Notes under the pieces: generated by a model
Told to the model about the DNA's origin: nothing
Seen by the model: the letters and a program-made list of their open reading frames with translations, nothing else
The model's database searches: none
Shown here: positions 36,603 through 45,858 of the stretch, one piece after another
Layout of the letters: each line of letters begins with the position of its first letter
Numbering within the stretch: position 1 is the stretch's first letter
Program-made: the position numbers and the translations under genes
Assembly: GCA_038238015.1 (NCBI GenBank)
Contig: JBBRYA010000003.1
Coordinates: 1 to 64,000, forward strand
From: DASQFQ01 sp038238015
GTDB lineage: Bacteria; Actinomycetota; Thermoleophilia; Solirubrobacterales; Solirubrobacteraceae
Direction: 5' to 3'
Length of the DNA: 64,000 nucleotides

Positions 36603-38549
36603 TCAGCCCTTGCCGGTCGCAAGCTTCTGCAGACCGGCATCGCGCGGGTTGAGCGCCAGTGCGCGCCGGTACCAGGCGCGCGCGATCCCGGGATGGCCCG
36701 CGCGAAGCTCGAGGTCGCCCAACAACGCCATCGTCACGAAGCTGCGCGGCTCGAGCTCGAGCGAGCGGCGCAAGACGGCGAGCGCCGCTGCGGGCCGACC
36801 GAGAGTCTCGAGCGCACCGGCCTGCAGATAGCGGGGAGTCAGCGCGACGGGGTCGAGCCGCTGCGCCGTACGCGCGGTGTCCAGCTGCGCAACCGGCGAC
36901 GTTCTCCCCTTGGCTCGTGCGAGTCGCACGTCCAGGTCGGAGAGATACAAGAAGCCGACCAGGAGGGCCGCCACAAGTGGGACGAGCCCGCTGACGAGTC
37001 GCCACTCGGGCCTGCCCGGCCGTGCCGGCTCGCGGGCATCAGGCAGAGCTATGAGCGCCACCCCGAGTGCCAGGCACGTGAGCCCGAGCCCGCTGAGCCC
37101 CGGTATCAGCCACAGCCAATCGACGCTTGCCTGCCCGAGCAGGACCGTCCCCGAGGCGAGCAGGGCCGAGCCCCAGCGGCGCCCGGCCGGCGACGCGCGC
37201 CCCCAACCTCGCGCCACGGCCACCGCCGCCGCAATCGGGAGCGTGATGAGAAGCAGGAGGCCAACGAGCCCCGTCTCGGCGAGCGTCTGCATCGGCAGGC
37301 TGTGCGGGGTCGAGAGGTTGCGATCGGTGTGGCGTTGTGCGTAATAGCCGACCGGGTAGCTGCCCTCCCCAACCCCGGTGACGGGAGCGGAACGGAACTC
37401 GTTCAACGCGATCCGCCAGAGGTCGTAGCGCTGGCCGCCCGTCGAGCCCAGGCGCGTCTCCGCAGGGGCGGCGACGTCGAGCTGCCTGAATTCCTGCGCC
37501 TTGTCGCGCACGAGCTTGATCGGGTCCCCGACGGCGATCAGGCCGCCGACGAGCACCGCGCAGGTTAGGGCCACCAGAAGGCCGGCGGCCACGCGGCCGA
37601 GGGCCCGCTGCGCCTCGGCCGACACGCGCAGTCCGCCGTCGAAGAGCGCGAGCAGGAGCACGACCGCGAAGGAGGCGGCGGCGAGCACCGCCATGGCCTC
37701 CATCGCCTTGGTGATCGCCGGCGCCGAGGTCTGCCCGGTGGCGACTAAGGCGTCGTAGGGGACCAGTAGGCGCTGGGCCGCGATGGCGACGCCGGCCACG
37801 GCCATCAGCGAGAGCCACGCCCGGCGCACGCGATCCGGCCCGAGTGCGAGCGCAACGACCGCGCCGAGGCAGAAGCCGATCAGCACGCCGCGCGACTGGG
37901 TGAGGAAGGCCAGCCCGAGGGAGGTCGTCGCCGTGCCGAACGCCGCCGCTCGCAGGAGCGGGTTCAGGCCGCGCTGTGCGGTCATGCAGAGCAGCGGCCA
38001 GAAGGCCATCGCGAACAAGGCCGCCGTGGCGTTGCGATAGCCGACGGGGTCGTTCAGTCGGCCGGCCAGGAAGTGCGGCGCGCCGTCGCTGAGGCAAGCG
38101 ACGAAGGTGGCCACGACCGCAGCGGCAAGTCCCAGCGTGAGCCCTCCTGCAAGCCGCAGCGCTGCCTTTCGGTCGGGCAGCGTGACCAGAGGCAGTGTGA
38201 CGAGCGCGGCGTAGAGCAGGTTGCGCGCGGAGCCTTCGAGGGCGCCGCCCGGGGAATCCGCCCACAGGGCGCTCAGCAGCGTCCACAGCGCGTAGGCCCA
38301 GGCCGCCCCGACCACCACGATGCCGGGGCCCCTGAGCGCGCGGCGGCGTACGCAGGCGAGCATGACCAGGGCGAACACCGCGATTGGCCCCCACTGGCGC
38401 AGCGAGAACGCGCCGTCAGCGAGGACCGCAATTGAGAGCAACACCAGCACGACTGCCATCGGGGCGATGGCGACCGCTCGATGCGGGGGTGGTTGGTGCG
38501 GATCGACGACCCGCTGCGTCTCGACTCCGGCGCGAATGTCCCTAGTCAC
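36603..38549 (-). CDS. O-antigen ligase-like membrane protein with TPR region (second copy)
   Basis: A 648-residue polytopic protein (about 12 helices) like the one at 23185-25281. The outer loop has YAQRHTDRNLSTPHSLPMQT, the catalytic-type histidine region, and GRLNDPVGYRNATAALFAMA. The C-terminal tail has TPR-like repeats (LDPVALTPRYLQAGALETLG, AAALAVLRRSLELEPRSFV). GTG start at 38549 follows TAGGCA by 8 nt. It is divergent from the Gly-rich protein gene at 38576, and the two -10 boxes overlap. Confidence 0.85.
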   Translation of the reverse strand: MTRDIRAGVETQRVVDPHQPPPHRAVAIAPMAVVLVLLSIAVLADGAFSLRQWGPIAVFALVMLACVRRRALRGPGIVVVGAAWAYALWTLLSALWADSPGGALEGSARNLLYAALVTLPLVTLPDRKAALRLAGGLTLGLAAAVVATFVACLSDGAPHFLAGRLNDPVGYRNATAALFAMAFWPLLCMTAQRGLNPLLRAAAFGTATTSLGLAFLTQSRGVLIGFCLGAVVALALGPDRVRRAWLSLMAVAGVAIAAQRLLVPYDALVATGQTSAPAITKAMEAMAVLAAASFAVVLLLALFDGGLRVSAEAQRALGRVAAGLLVALTCAVLVGGLIAVGDPIKLVRDKAQEFRQLDVAAPAETRLGSTGGQRYDLWRIALNEFRSAPVTGVGEGSYPVGYYAQRHTDRNLSTPHSLPMQTLAETGLVGLLLLITLPIAAAVAVARGWGRASPAGRRWGSALLASGTVLLGQASVDWLWLIPGLSGLGLTCLALGVALIALPDAREPARPGRPEWRLVSGLVPLVAALLVGFLYLSDLDVRLARAKGRTSPVAQLDTARTAQRLDPVALTPRYLQAGALETLGRPAAALAVLRRSLELEPRSFVTMALLGDLELRAGHPGIARAWYRRALALNPRDAGLQKLATGKG

Positions 38550-38557
38550 GGCGCAGA

Positions 38558-38567
38558 TGCCTACCAT
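38558..38567. promoter_or_regulatory. Overlapping back-to-back -10 boxes
   Basis: On the minus strand TAGGCA serves the ligase-like gene (8 nt to GTG 38549); on the plus strand TACCAT serves the Gly-rich protein (8 nt to ATG 38576). The boxes share two bases, so only one polymerase can bind at a time. Confidence 0.45.
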
Positions 38568-38575
38568 TGTCACGG

Positions 38576-39166
38576 ATGAGATGGTCACCGCTCGCCGCTG
38601 CCCCCGTGGCGCTGCTGTTCAGCGCGTCCGCGCCCGCCGTCGGCCATGGGCAATCCACGGATCCCGCCCGGGGCAGCCCCCCCGGTGTGATCTACGAGAT
38701 CCCGCTCGACAACGCCCGGCGCGACGCGGCGCCGTCAGCGCACCGTCGCGCCAGCGGCGGCCGGAGCCGAAACGGCGCTCCTGGAGCGGGTGGCTCTACG
38801 ACCCAGGGCACATCGGTTCCGGCGTCCGCCGCAGGGGGCGTCACGCCCTCGTCGATCCACTCCGAGAACGGCTTCGGCTCTTCGTCGACGGTTCCCGGGG
38901 TGTCGGCCGGCGGGAATGGGTCGCAATCGAAGGATCGCCGGAGCGGCGCTGGCGCCGGGGCGGCTGGCGGCAGTTCCGGAGGCGGCTCGGGCTCGGCCGG
39001 AGGCAACGCTTCCCAGGCCGACCACGCCTCGGCCGAGCGGCTGATCGCCCCCGGCACCGCGGCCGTCACTCCGTCGAAGTCCCGCGCCTACCTGCTGTTG
39101 CTACTCGCGCTGGCCGGCGCCGTGGCGATTGGCCTGGCCGGGCGCTACATGTCGCGCAATCGCTGA
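38576..39166 (+). CDS. Gly/Ser-rich surface protein with signal peptide and C-terminal anchor (second copy)
   Basis: A 196-residue protein: signal peptide MRWSPLAAAPVALLFSASAP, a low-complexity Gly/Ser/Ala region, and a C-terminal transmembrane helix AYLLLLLALAGAVAIGLAG followed by RYMSRNR. It has the same overall layout as the protein at 25256-25843 and likewise neighbours an O-antigen ligase-like gene. TACCAT box 8 nt before the ATG. Function unknown; a wall- or membrane-tethered partner of the ligase is possible. Confidence 0.72.
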   Translation: MRWSPLAAAPVALLFSASAPAVGHGQSTDPARGSPPGVIYEIPLDNARRDAAPSAHRRASGGRSRNGAPGAGGSTTQGTSVPASAAGGVTPSSIHSENGFGSSSTVPGVSAGGNGSQSKDRRSGAGAGAAGGSSGGGSGSAGGNASQADHASAERLIAPGTAAVTPSKSRAYLLLLLALAGAVAIGLAGRYMSRNR

Positions 39167-39183
39167 CACGACAGTGCCGCGAA

Positions 39184-39990
39184 TCAGAGCGGGGCCGCTG
39201 CCTCTACGGCGTAGAGGACGATGAGGGCCAGGAGCAGGCCGACGAGTCCGATCGCCGGCACCGCGCGCGGCAGGATCGCCACGGATGCCGGCGGTGCGCC
39301 GGCCAGCCGACGCAGGATCTGATGGATGGGCAGCAATCCGGTCTTGAGCAACACCCCGACGTCCGACAGGACGCCATGGTCGTTGACGTAGGCAAGGTCG
39401 ATCTCGAGCTTGTAGGGAAGGATCGACTCGCGGTACACGCGTGCCCGGTCGATGGACTGGGCTCGCGCGAGTACGTCGCCCTCCCACGCGTACTCGAGCT
39501 GTGCGAGGCCGGTGAGTCCGGGCGGCACGCTCAGGATGCGCTCGTACTCGTTGGAATACTCCGCGACGAATTCCTCGACCTCGGGCCTCGGGCCGACGAG
39601 GCGCATATCGCCCTTGATCACGTTCCAGACCTGGGGGAGTTCGTCGAGCCGGCTGAGGGCCAGGCGCCGGCCCAGCGGCGTGAAGCGCTCGTCGCCCGAG
39701 ACGCTGAGCGGAGGTCCGGCGGCGTCGCGCAGCATCGTTCGGAATTTGAACATCTCGAAGATTCGTCCCCCACGGCCGACGCGCTGGGAGCGATAAAGGA
39801 CGGGCCCGGGCGAATCCAGGAACACGGCCGCCGCGAGGCACAGCCCCAGCAGGACGATCAGCGGGGACGTGACCCCGATGAGCGCAAGATCGAGCGCCCG
39901 CAGTGCGGGAGGGATGCGATCGGCGACCTCTCGGGATCGACGGAGCCGAGCAAGCGCCTCCATCGTGTTTCTCCCGTAGCGCTTCCCCAT
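39184..39990 (-). CDS. Sugar-phosphate transferase (WcaJ/PglC-type)
   Basis: A 268-residue bacterial sugar transferase, the core domain without the extra N-terminal helices of the enzyme at 19805. It moves a sugar-1-phosphate onto undecaprenyl phosphate. Motifs: ALRALDLALIGVTSPLIVLL, FEMFKFRTMLRDAAG, LSRLDELPQVWNVIKGDMRL, VGPRPEVEEFV and GLTGLAQLEYAW. A C-terminal pair of hydrophobic helices ends the chain. ATG with a TACCCT box 9 nt upstream. Confidence 0.92.
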   Translation of the reverse strand: MGKRYGRNTMEALARLRRSREVADRIPPALRALDLALIGVTSPLIVLLGLCLAAAVFLDSPGPVLYRSQRVGRGGRIFEMFKFRTMLRDAAGPPLSVSGDERFTPLGRRLALSRLDELPQVWNVIKGDMRLVGPRPEVEEFVAEYSNEYERILSVPPGLTGLAQLEYAWEGDVLARAQSIDRARVYRESILPYKLEIDLAYVNDHGVLSDVGVLLKTGLLPIHQILRRLAGAPPASVAILPRAVPAIGLVGLLLALIVLYAVEAAAPL

Positions 39991-40055
39991 CCCCGCCGCA
40001 GGGTAGCGGTCGACTGCGCGCTCGTCATTGGGTTTCCGACCCGAACGGATGGCGT

Positions 40056-42437
40056 GTGAGCTCGCTCGACGTGGCGATGTTGCTCCACAAGTCGGTCGTG
40101 CACGACTCGCGCGTCCGCCGTGAGGCGCGGGCGCTGGCCGAGGCGGGGCACAGGGTGACCGTGATAGAGCTCGACGCAGACGCCGCGGGAACCCTCGACG
40201 GCTTTCGCCGCGTGTCGGCGGCGCCCCCCGCCTGGTTCAGGCATGCACTGCCGTTCCAGCTCTACCGCGCGGCGTTCCTGGCCGGGTTCCTGTGGCGGCT
40301 GCTGCGCATGCGTCCTGACGTCGTCCACGCCCATGATGCGGCGATGCTGCTCCCCGGTCTGATCGCGGCGAAGCTCACGGGCGCAAGGCTCGTCTACGAC
40401 TCGCACGAGCTGGCGACCGGGGTCCCCTACCGCGACCGCGGGTGGGCGCTCTTCGTCCGGGCCGTCGAGCGGATCGCGGTGCCGCGGGCGGCCCTGGTCA
40501 TCACGGTCACAGACGGCATCGCCGGACGGATCGCGACGCTCTACGGGCTCCCCGACCGCCCGGTCGTGGTGCGCAACGTGTGTGACCTGCCGCGCCCGCA
40601 AATGGAGGGCTCGCCATTGCGCGACCGGCTCGGGATCAGCGGCGAGCCGCTTGTCCTCCACCAAGGTGCGGCCGCCCCTGCCCGCGGGTGCGAAGTCCTC
40701 ATCGATGCCGTGGCGACTCTCGATGATGTCCATCTCGCCTTCCTAGGGACGGGCGACTTGGGCTTCGACGACGCGCTGGCCGACCGAGCGGCCGCGCGCG
40801 GACTCGCCGAGCGGGTCCACTTCCTCGACAGCGTCGCGCCTGAGTTCCTCTTGGAGCTGACGCGAGACGCGGACGTAGGGGTGACCCTTCTCCAGGACAC
40901 CTGCGAGAACCACCGCCTTGCGCTGCCAAACAAGCTGTTCGAGTACGTCGCCGCCGGGGTGCCCGTGGTGGCGAGCGCGTTGCCGGAGATCGTTCGCATC
41001 GTCGACGGGCTGGGGATCGGGTGGATCGTCGATCCCGCCGACCCGGTGCAGTTGGCCGTAGCGCTGCGGCGGGGACTCGGCGCGAGAGGCGACGAGGAAA
41101 TGAGCCGGCGGCTGGTCGCGGCCGACGCCGATCTCAGCTGGACGGCCGAGTCCCGCCGCCTCGTGGAGGCCTATGCCGTCGTGGTGGGTGCGCGTCGACC
41201 GGACGCGGGCGGCGCGCGCGCGCTCGTTCTCGTGCGTAACACCGTGAGTCACGACGCGCGCGTCCACCGTGAGGTCGAGGCACTTACGGCCGCAGGCTGG
41301 CGGCCCGTCGTCGCCGGAGTGGTCTCCACCACCGTCACCGAGCGCCACGGGCGAGTTGGGCCGGCGCCGCTGGTGCGGCTGGCCCCTAGGTCGCCGCTCG
41401 GACGGGCGCGCGACATGGTGCGTGGTCGTCGGGAAGCAGCGGCGCCTCCCCCGCCAACGCCGGCTGAAGTGGCCGCCGAGCGGGCGGGCGCCCCGACGAG
41501 CGGCGGCTCACCACTGCACGCGGCGCACCGGACGCTCACCGCGCTCGACTTCTACCGCCGCGGGCTTGGGCTGGTACGGGCGCTGCGCCCGAGGCTGCTG
41601 CACTGCAACGACTGGAACACGATGTGGATCGGGGTGACGGCGAAGCTGCTGTGGCGCATCCCGGTCGTCTACGACGCGCACGAGCTGTGGCCGGATCGCA
41701 ACGGGCGTCCCGAGCCGCGCTGGTGGCTGATCGCCTGCGAGTCGCTGTTCGTGCGCGCCGCGGACGAGGTGATCACGACGAGCCCAGGCTACGCGGACAC
41801 GATGATGCGCCGGTATCGCATCCGGCGCCCGACGGTCGTGCGCAACGTCCCGGCGGAAGCTTCGCCCCCAGCCGCCGGTCGCCCTCCGGGCCCGCCCGTC
41901 CTTGTGTACGTCGGCGGCGTGCTCCGAGGCAGGGGGATCGAGCAGGCGATCTCGGCCCTGCCGCACCTGTCCGACGTGCGGCTCGACGTGATCGGCCCCG
42001 GCGCGGACACCTACCTGCTCGCCCTGCGCTTGTGCGCGGAGGAGAACGGCGTCGAAGACCGCGTGCGCTTCGTGGCGCCGGTTGCTCCGAGCGAGGTGGT
42101 CGACGCCGTGCGCCATGGCTCCGCGGGCCTCTGCCTCATCCAGCCCATCTGCCTTTCCTACGAGCTGACGCTCCCGAACAAGCTCTTCGAGTACGCGGCG
42201 GCCGGCGTACCCGTGCTCGGCAGCGACCTGCCGGTGATCGCCGCGGTGGTGCGGGAGTTCGATGCCGGGGAGGTGGTGGCGCCGGATGACCCGCGGTCGA
42301 TCGCCGACGGGCTGGCGCGCCTCCTCGACCCCGATCGTCAGGCCGAGTGCCGGCGTGGCGCCGCGGCGCTCTCGCGCAGCGCTACGTGGATGAGCGAGCG
42401 GTCGCTGCTCGAGGCGGTCTATGCGCGGGCGGGCTGA
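40056..42437 (+). CDS. Tandem GT4-GT4 glycosyltransferase fusion
   Basis: A 793-residue protein of two GT-B units. Unit 1 (about 1-380): VVHDSRVRREARALAEAGHR, VYDSHELATGVPY, ALPNKLFEYVAAGVPVVAS. Unit 2 (about 385-793): NTVSHDARVHREVEALTAAG, VYDAHELWPDRNG, TLPNKLFEYAAAGVPVLGS. The two units are clearly paralogous, pointing to duplication and fusion. Both active sites look complete, so a single chain could add two sugars, alternating or identical. GTG start at 40056; GTG 40071 and ATG 40077 are alternatives. 3' end overlaps the convergent gene by 19 bp. Confidence 0.88.
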   Translation: MSSLDVAMLLHKSVVHDSRVRREARALAEAGHRVTVIELDADAAGTLDGFRRVSAAPPAWFRHALPFQLYRAAFLAGFLWRLLRMRPDVVHAHDAAMLLPGLIAAKLTGARLVYDSHELATGVPYRDRGWALFVRAVERIAVPRAALVITVTDGIAGRIATLYGLPDRPVVVRNVCDLPRPQMEGSPLRDRLGISGEPLVLHQGAAAPARGCEVLIDAVATLDDVHLAFLGTGDLGFDDALADRAAARGLAERVHFLDSVAPEFLLELTRDADVGVTLLQDTCENHRLALPNKLFEYVAAGVPVVASALPEIVRIVDGLGIGWIVDPADPVQLAVALRRGLGARGDEEMSRRLVAADADLSWTAESRRLVEAYAVVVGARRPDAGGARALVLVRNTVSHDARVHREVEALTAAGWRPVVAGVVSTTVTERHGRVGPAPLVRLAPRSPLGRARDMVRGRREAAAPPPPTPAEVAAERAGAPTSGGSPLHAAHRTLTALDFYRRGLGLVRALRPRLLHCNDWNTMWIGVTAKLLWRIPVVYDAHELWPDRNGRPEPRWWLIACESLFVRAADEVITTSPGYADTMMRRYRIRRPTVVRNVPAEASPPAAGRPPGPPVLVYVGGVLRGRGIEQAISALPHLSDVRLDVIGPGADTYLLALRLCAEENGVEDRVRFVAPVAPSEVVDAVRHGSAGLCLIQPICLSYELTLPNKLFEYAAAGVPVLGSDLPVIAAVVREFDAGEVVAPDDPRSIADGLARLLDPDRQAECRRGAAALSRSATWMSERSLLEAVYARAG

Positions 42438-43822
42438 CCCGCTACCGAGGGCTGCACCAACTCGGCGAGCGCGTTGTGCATGAAGCGCTGGAGGCGTGGA
42501 TCGACGTGGCCCGGGAAGCCCCAATCGTCGAGACCCCACGCGAACTGCATGGTTCCCGTCGCGAATACCAGCGCCCCCGACGGCAAGCGGTGCCGGACCG
42601 CATCCGCGTTTGCGACGTCCCCCTCGTAGTGGAAGAAGACCTGCAGCTGGTTCGGCTCCCACCCGGGCTGCAGGCCATCCCATTCGTAGCCGACCAGACC
42701 GTGCAGCTCGTCTCCTGGCTCGAACCCAGTTCCCTGCATCCATGGATCGTCCGCTATCTCGGGCGCGACTCTGTAGTGGCGCGGCGGGAGCCCGGCAGCC
42801 GTGATGCCGCCCTGGTACTGCACCCCGAGTAGCTCACATTCGGGGCGTCGTGGGCGCAAGTCGCGGAAGCGGATGGTCTTGCGCGCCGGGTCGTGCTCGG
42901 GATCCCGCCCGGCGTGCCGATACTGGACCAGCGTGCGCTCGCGGTCCTCGTACCGGGCCTGCCAATAGATCGTGTTTGCTCCCATGCAGGCCAGGTTCGA
43001 CCCGTACTTCAGCGCGTCGAGCAGCGCGTAGTTCATCTCTGGCGTCCAGTACTCGTCGTGACCGGCCGTCATGATCAGATCGTGGCCGACGAGCGACCAC
43101 GGCTCGCGGTGCGTGTCGACGTCGGTCGTGTAGCCGACGTCGTAGCCATGGCGCTCCAGGAAGCGAACGAGCTGGTAGTCCCACGTGAAGGGCCAACGGC
43201 TGTTCGGGTTGGCCCAGCGCCATGCGGCGTAAGGCCGGTCAAAGGAGACCTTGACCGCGGCAGCCTGATCCCTGCTGTTCGACGGGTACAGGCTGCGGCC
43301 GCCCCAGTGGTTATAGGCCTGGGCGGTGTTGACCCCAGCTTGCACCAGGATTGCCTGGCGTGTATCGCGCCGCGGTCGGACCACAAAGGGCACGAACGCC
43401 ATCGTCCCGGCGTGCTTGCCCGAAGTGAGCACCAAGCGGGCGATGTAAATGCCGCTGACCCAGTCGCCTCCGATCGCGATCCGGTCGGTCACGGGCCAAC
43501 CCGCGATGCACAGGCCAGTCTGCGGATCGGGGTCCGGCACCTCGCGCGGCATCCCCTGAAGATCGCCGCCGGCAAGGGGCAACTCAGCGACGCGCCGCGC
43601 GCCGGCGCCGTCGTACCAGCCGAGTCGGTAGATCTGGATTCGATAACGCGCAGCGGGAGCAGTGCTGATGCACAGCTCAAGGACGTCTCCCGGGCGGACG
43701 CCCACTTGTGCCGCATAGCCCTCGATGGACCACTGCGGCGCCATGCTGGTCCACCACTCGTCGTGGCCTGCTCGTTGGTTCTCGTCTGCTATGGCCGTAT
43801 CAGAGCTGAGGTCGGGCGCCAC
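42419..43822 (-). CDS. N,N-dimethylformamidase large subunit-like protein
   Basis: A 467-residue protein related to the C-terminal region of N,N-dimethylformamidase beta subunits (DUF6605-like). Marks are YRLGWYDGAGARRVAELP, GDWVSGIYIARL, AYNHWGGRSLYPSNSRD and VGHDLIMTAGHDEYWTPEM, a conserved H-D-E-Y-W site, with a probable Ig-like N-terminal part. Many actinobacteria carry such proteins near glycan genes, where an amide hydrolase activity on N-acyl sugars would make sense, but this is inference. GTG start with a TACCCT box 9 nt upstream. Confidence 0.75.
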   Translation of the reverse strand: MAPDLSSDTAIADENQRAGHDEWWTSMAPQWSIEGYAAQVGVRPGDVLELCISTAPAARYRIQIYRLGWYDGAGARRVAELPLAGGDLQGMPREVPDPDPQTGLCIAGWPVTDRIAIGGDWVSGIYIARLVLTSGKHAGTMAFVPFVVRPRRDTRQAILVQAGVNTAQAYNHWGGRSLYPSNSRDQAAAVKVSFDRPYAAWRWANPNSRWPFTWDYQLVRFLERHGYDVGYTTDVDTHREPWSLVGHDLIMTAGHDEYWTPEMNYALLDALKYGSNLACMGANTIYWQARYEDRERTLVQYRHAGRDPEHDPARKTIRFRDLRPRRPECELLGVQYQGGITAAGLPPRHYRVAPEIADDPWMQGTGFEPGDELHGLVGYEWDGLQPGWEPNQLQVFFHYEGDVANADAVRHRLPSGALVFATGTMQFAWGLDDWGFPGHVDPRLQRFMHNALAELVQPSVAGQPARA

Positions 43823-43831
43823 GGGCGCGCA

Positions 43832-43837
43832 AGGGTA
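43832..43837 (-). promoter_or_regulatory. -10 box of the dimethylformamidase-like gene
   Basis: TACCCT, 9-nt spacer to the GTG. Confidence 0.4.
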
Positions 43838-43884
43838 GTCGCCCGCGATCCCTGAAACTTGCCTGCGGCCAACGCAGCGCCATC

Positions 43885-45858
43885 ATGGCGAGGCGTGTTC
43901 TTGAATCCCCATCACCCGTTCGCATGAGCGTCCCCGCTGCCTCCGGCAACTCGGGCAAGCGCTCGGACGTGCTGATCCAGTTCGGCAGCCGGATCGGCCG
44001 CGACACGGTCGTCTACGCGCTCGGTACGGCGATAGTGCTGCCCTTCAGCTTGGTCACAGTTGCCGTACTTACGCGGTACCTCACACCCGCTGAGTACGGC
44101 CAGCTGGCGGTGCTCTTCGTCTTCTCCGGCCTCCTGACGACGCTCTACAACGTCGGCTCGCTACAGGGCACGCTGATGTGGGTGTTCGGGAGTTCTGGTG
44201 ACGAGGTCGAGGCAGCTGCCACAGGCGGCGCCGCCTCGGGCACCAAGCGCCGTGCTCTCGGATCAGGACTCGGCCTGACGACGCTGATCGTCACGGTGGC
44301 GACGATTCCCATCCTGCTGTTCGCGGTCCCGATTCGCGATCTCCTCCTCGGCGGCGCGGCACCGCCTGCGGCCGTGCGTTGGGCTGCCGCGTCGGCGGCC
44401 TTCGGATCGCTGTGGCGGCTGGTCATCAACGTGTTCCGCATGGAGCGCCGGCCCCGGACGTTCGCGACCCTCAATGCATTACGCCCGACGTTCGTGCTCG
44501 GGTGCTCGATTCCGCTGGTGGCCACTGGGCACGGTGCTACCGGCGCCGTTGCCGGCACAGCTCTGGGCACTGCCGTCGGCGTGCTCGTGTGTCTGTTCCT
44601 TGGACGCCGCAGTTACGCAGTCGGCCTGCACCGCGAGGACGTTCGTCGCATCGTCTCGATGGGCTCCCGCTTCGTCGCCCTTGTCGTGGCTCTCTGGGTG
44701 GTGCACAACGCTGACGTCTACGTCCTGTCGCGGTTCGAAGCCGAACGCGACGTCGGTCTCTACCGGCTCGCCGGCCGGGTTGCCGCGTTCCTGTCCTACT
44801 TCGTCAGCTCCTTTCTGATGGCGTGGGGTCCCCTCGAGGCGACATCCCTGTTCCAGGCAACTTATGCGCGCCATGGCCGTCCCGGGGTTCGCAGTCGCCT
44901 CATCACCTACTACCTCGTCATCGCGCTCACCCTCCTGCTTGCGATGGCGGTGAGCGCGGAGGTGCTCGTCCGCATCGCCGCACCGGCCTACGCGGCCGCG
45001 GCGCCGCTCATCGCGCCCATCGGTTTCGGCTTCGTCGCGTACGGCGGATTCATCGTGCTCGCGAGGTCAGCGACCATCGCGCATCGAAACCTGGTCTACG
45101 GGACTCTGGCAGTCGGGTGCGCCGCGCTCTTCTCGCTCCTCGCCGTTCTCCTCATTCCGCCCTTTGGGGGATATGGCGCCGCGCTGGCGGTCGCGCTGTC
45201 TATGTTCACCGGATGCATCATCTTCATGGTGCTGATCGCGCGGGCCGAGCAGCCGGTGCCGTTCGAGTACGGGCGCCTCTTGGGGGTCCTGACTCTGGCG
45301 TTAGGGGCCTATGCAGCGATGCGTTGGGGCGCACCGGCGGCAGGCAGTTCGCGCTCGCTGGTGGACGCTGGCATCTTCGCGGCGTTCCTGGTCGCGCTGC
45401 TCGGGTTTCGCATTGTGCCCCTCGCGCATCTCCGACCGCTTGGGCGAATGGCCGCGTCGATGCTGCCGGCGCGTGGGAACCGAAGCCGCCTGCTCGAGGC
45501 AACGGCTCGGCTCGCGTCGAGCGACCAGCTGGCTCTCGAGCTCGTGGCGCGCCGCCACTTGCCTCCCGAGGAGGCGGCCCAGCGACTGGGCGCGGGCGTC
45601 GATGAGCTTCTCGCAGCGCTGGTGCGCGCACTTCGAGGCGTCGAGGGACGCGGGACGTCCACGGACGCCGACGCCCGCATCGGCGCATATCTCGTCAGAG
45701 AGCAGGCTCCCGCAGAGCGGGATGCACTTGCCCAGCGCCTCTGGGAGAGCGGGGTTGACCCCCTCGACCTCCACGAGCTCGAGACGACGCTTGCGCAGGT
45801 GCGCGCCATCCCGCGGCGCCGCTGGCGCACGGCGACGCCGCAGGCCGCCGCCGAGTGA
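43885..45858 (+). CDS. Polysaccharide flippase (Wzx-like) with C-terminal soluble extension
   Basis: A 657-residue MOP-superfamily exporter with about 12-14 transmembrane helices (residues ~40-515), including VVYALGTAIVLPFSLVTVAV, LTRYLTPAEYGQLAVLFVF and FVALVVALWVVHNADVYVLS. It would flip undecaprenyl-linked units across the membrane. Beyond the last helix is an extra ~140-residue soluble region (LLEATARLASSDQLALELVA ... HELETTLAQVRAIPR), which ordinary Wzx proteins lack. Stop codons of this and the convergent gene abut at 45858/45859. Confidence 0.85.
   Translation: MARRVLESPSPVRMSVPAASGNSGKRSDVLIQFGSRIGRDTVVYALGTAIVLPFSLVTVAVLTRYLTPAEYGQLAVLFVFSGLLTTLYNVGSLQGTLMWVFGSSGDEVEAAATGGAASGTKRRALGSGLGLTTLIVTVATIPILLFAVPIRDLLLGGAAPPAAVRWAAASAAFGSLWRLVINVFRMERRPRTFATLNALRPTFVLGCSIPLVATGHGATGAVAGTALGTAVGVLVCLFLGRRSYAVGLHREDVRRIVSMGSRFVALVVALWVVHNADVYVLSRFEAERDVGLYRLAGRVAAFLSYFVSSFLMAWGPLEATSLFQATYARHGRPGVRSRLITYYLVIALTLLLAMAVSAEVLVRIAAPAYAAAAPLIAPIGFGFVAYGGFIVLARSATIAHRNLVYGTLAVGCAALFSLLAVLLIPPFGGYGAALAVALSMFTGCIIFMVLIARAEQPVPFEYGRLLGVLTLALGAYAAMRWGAPAAGSSRSLVDAGIFAAFLVALLGFRIVPLAHLRPLGRMAASMLPARGNRSRLLEATARLASSDQLALELVARRHLPPEEAAQRLGAGVDELLAALVRALRGVEGRGTSTDADARIGAYLVREQAPAERDALAQRLWESGVDPLDLHELETTLAQVRAIPRRRWRTATPQAAAE

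Noticed and set aside
40056..42437. Two separate glycosyltransferase genes joined by an error
   Set aside because: No stop, start or promoter lies at the domain border, and the linker is in frame and of normal composition, so a true fusion is preferred.
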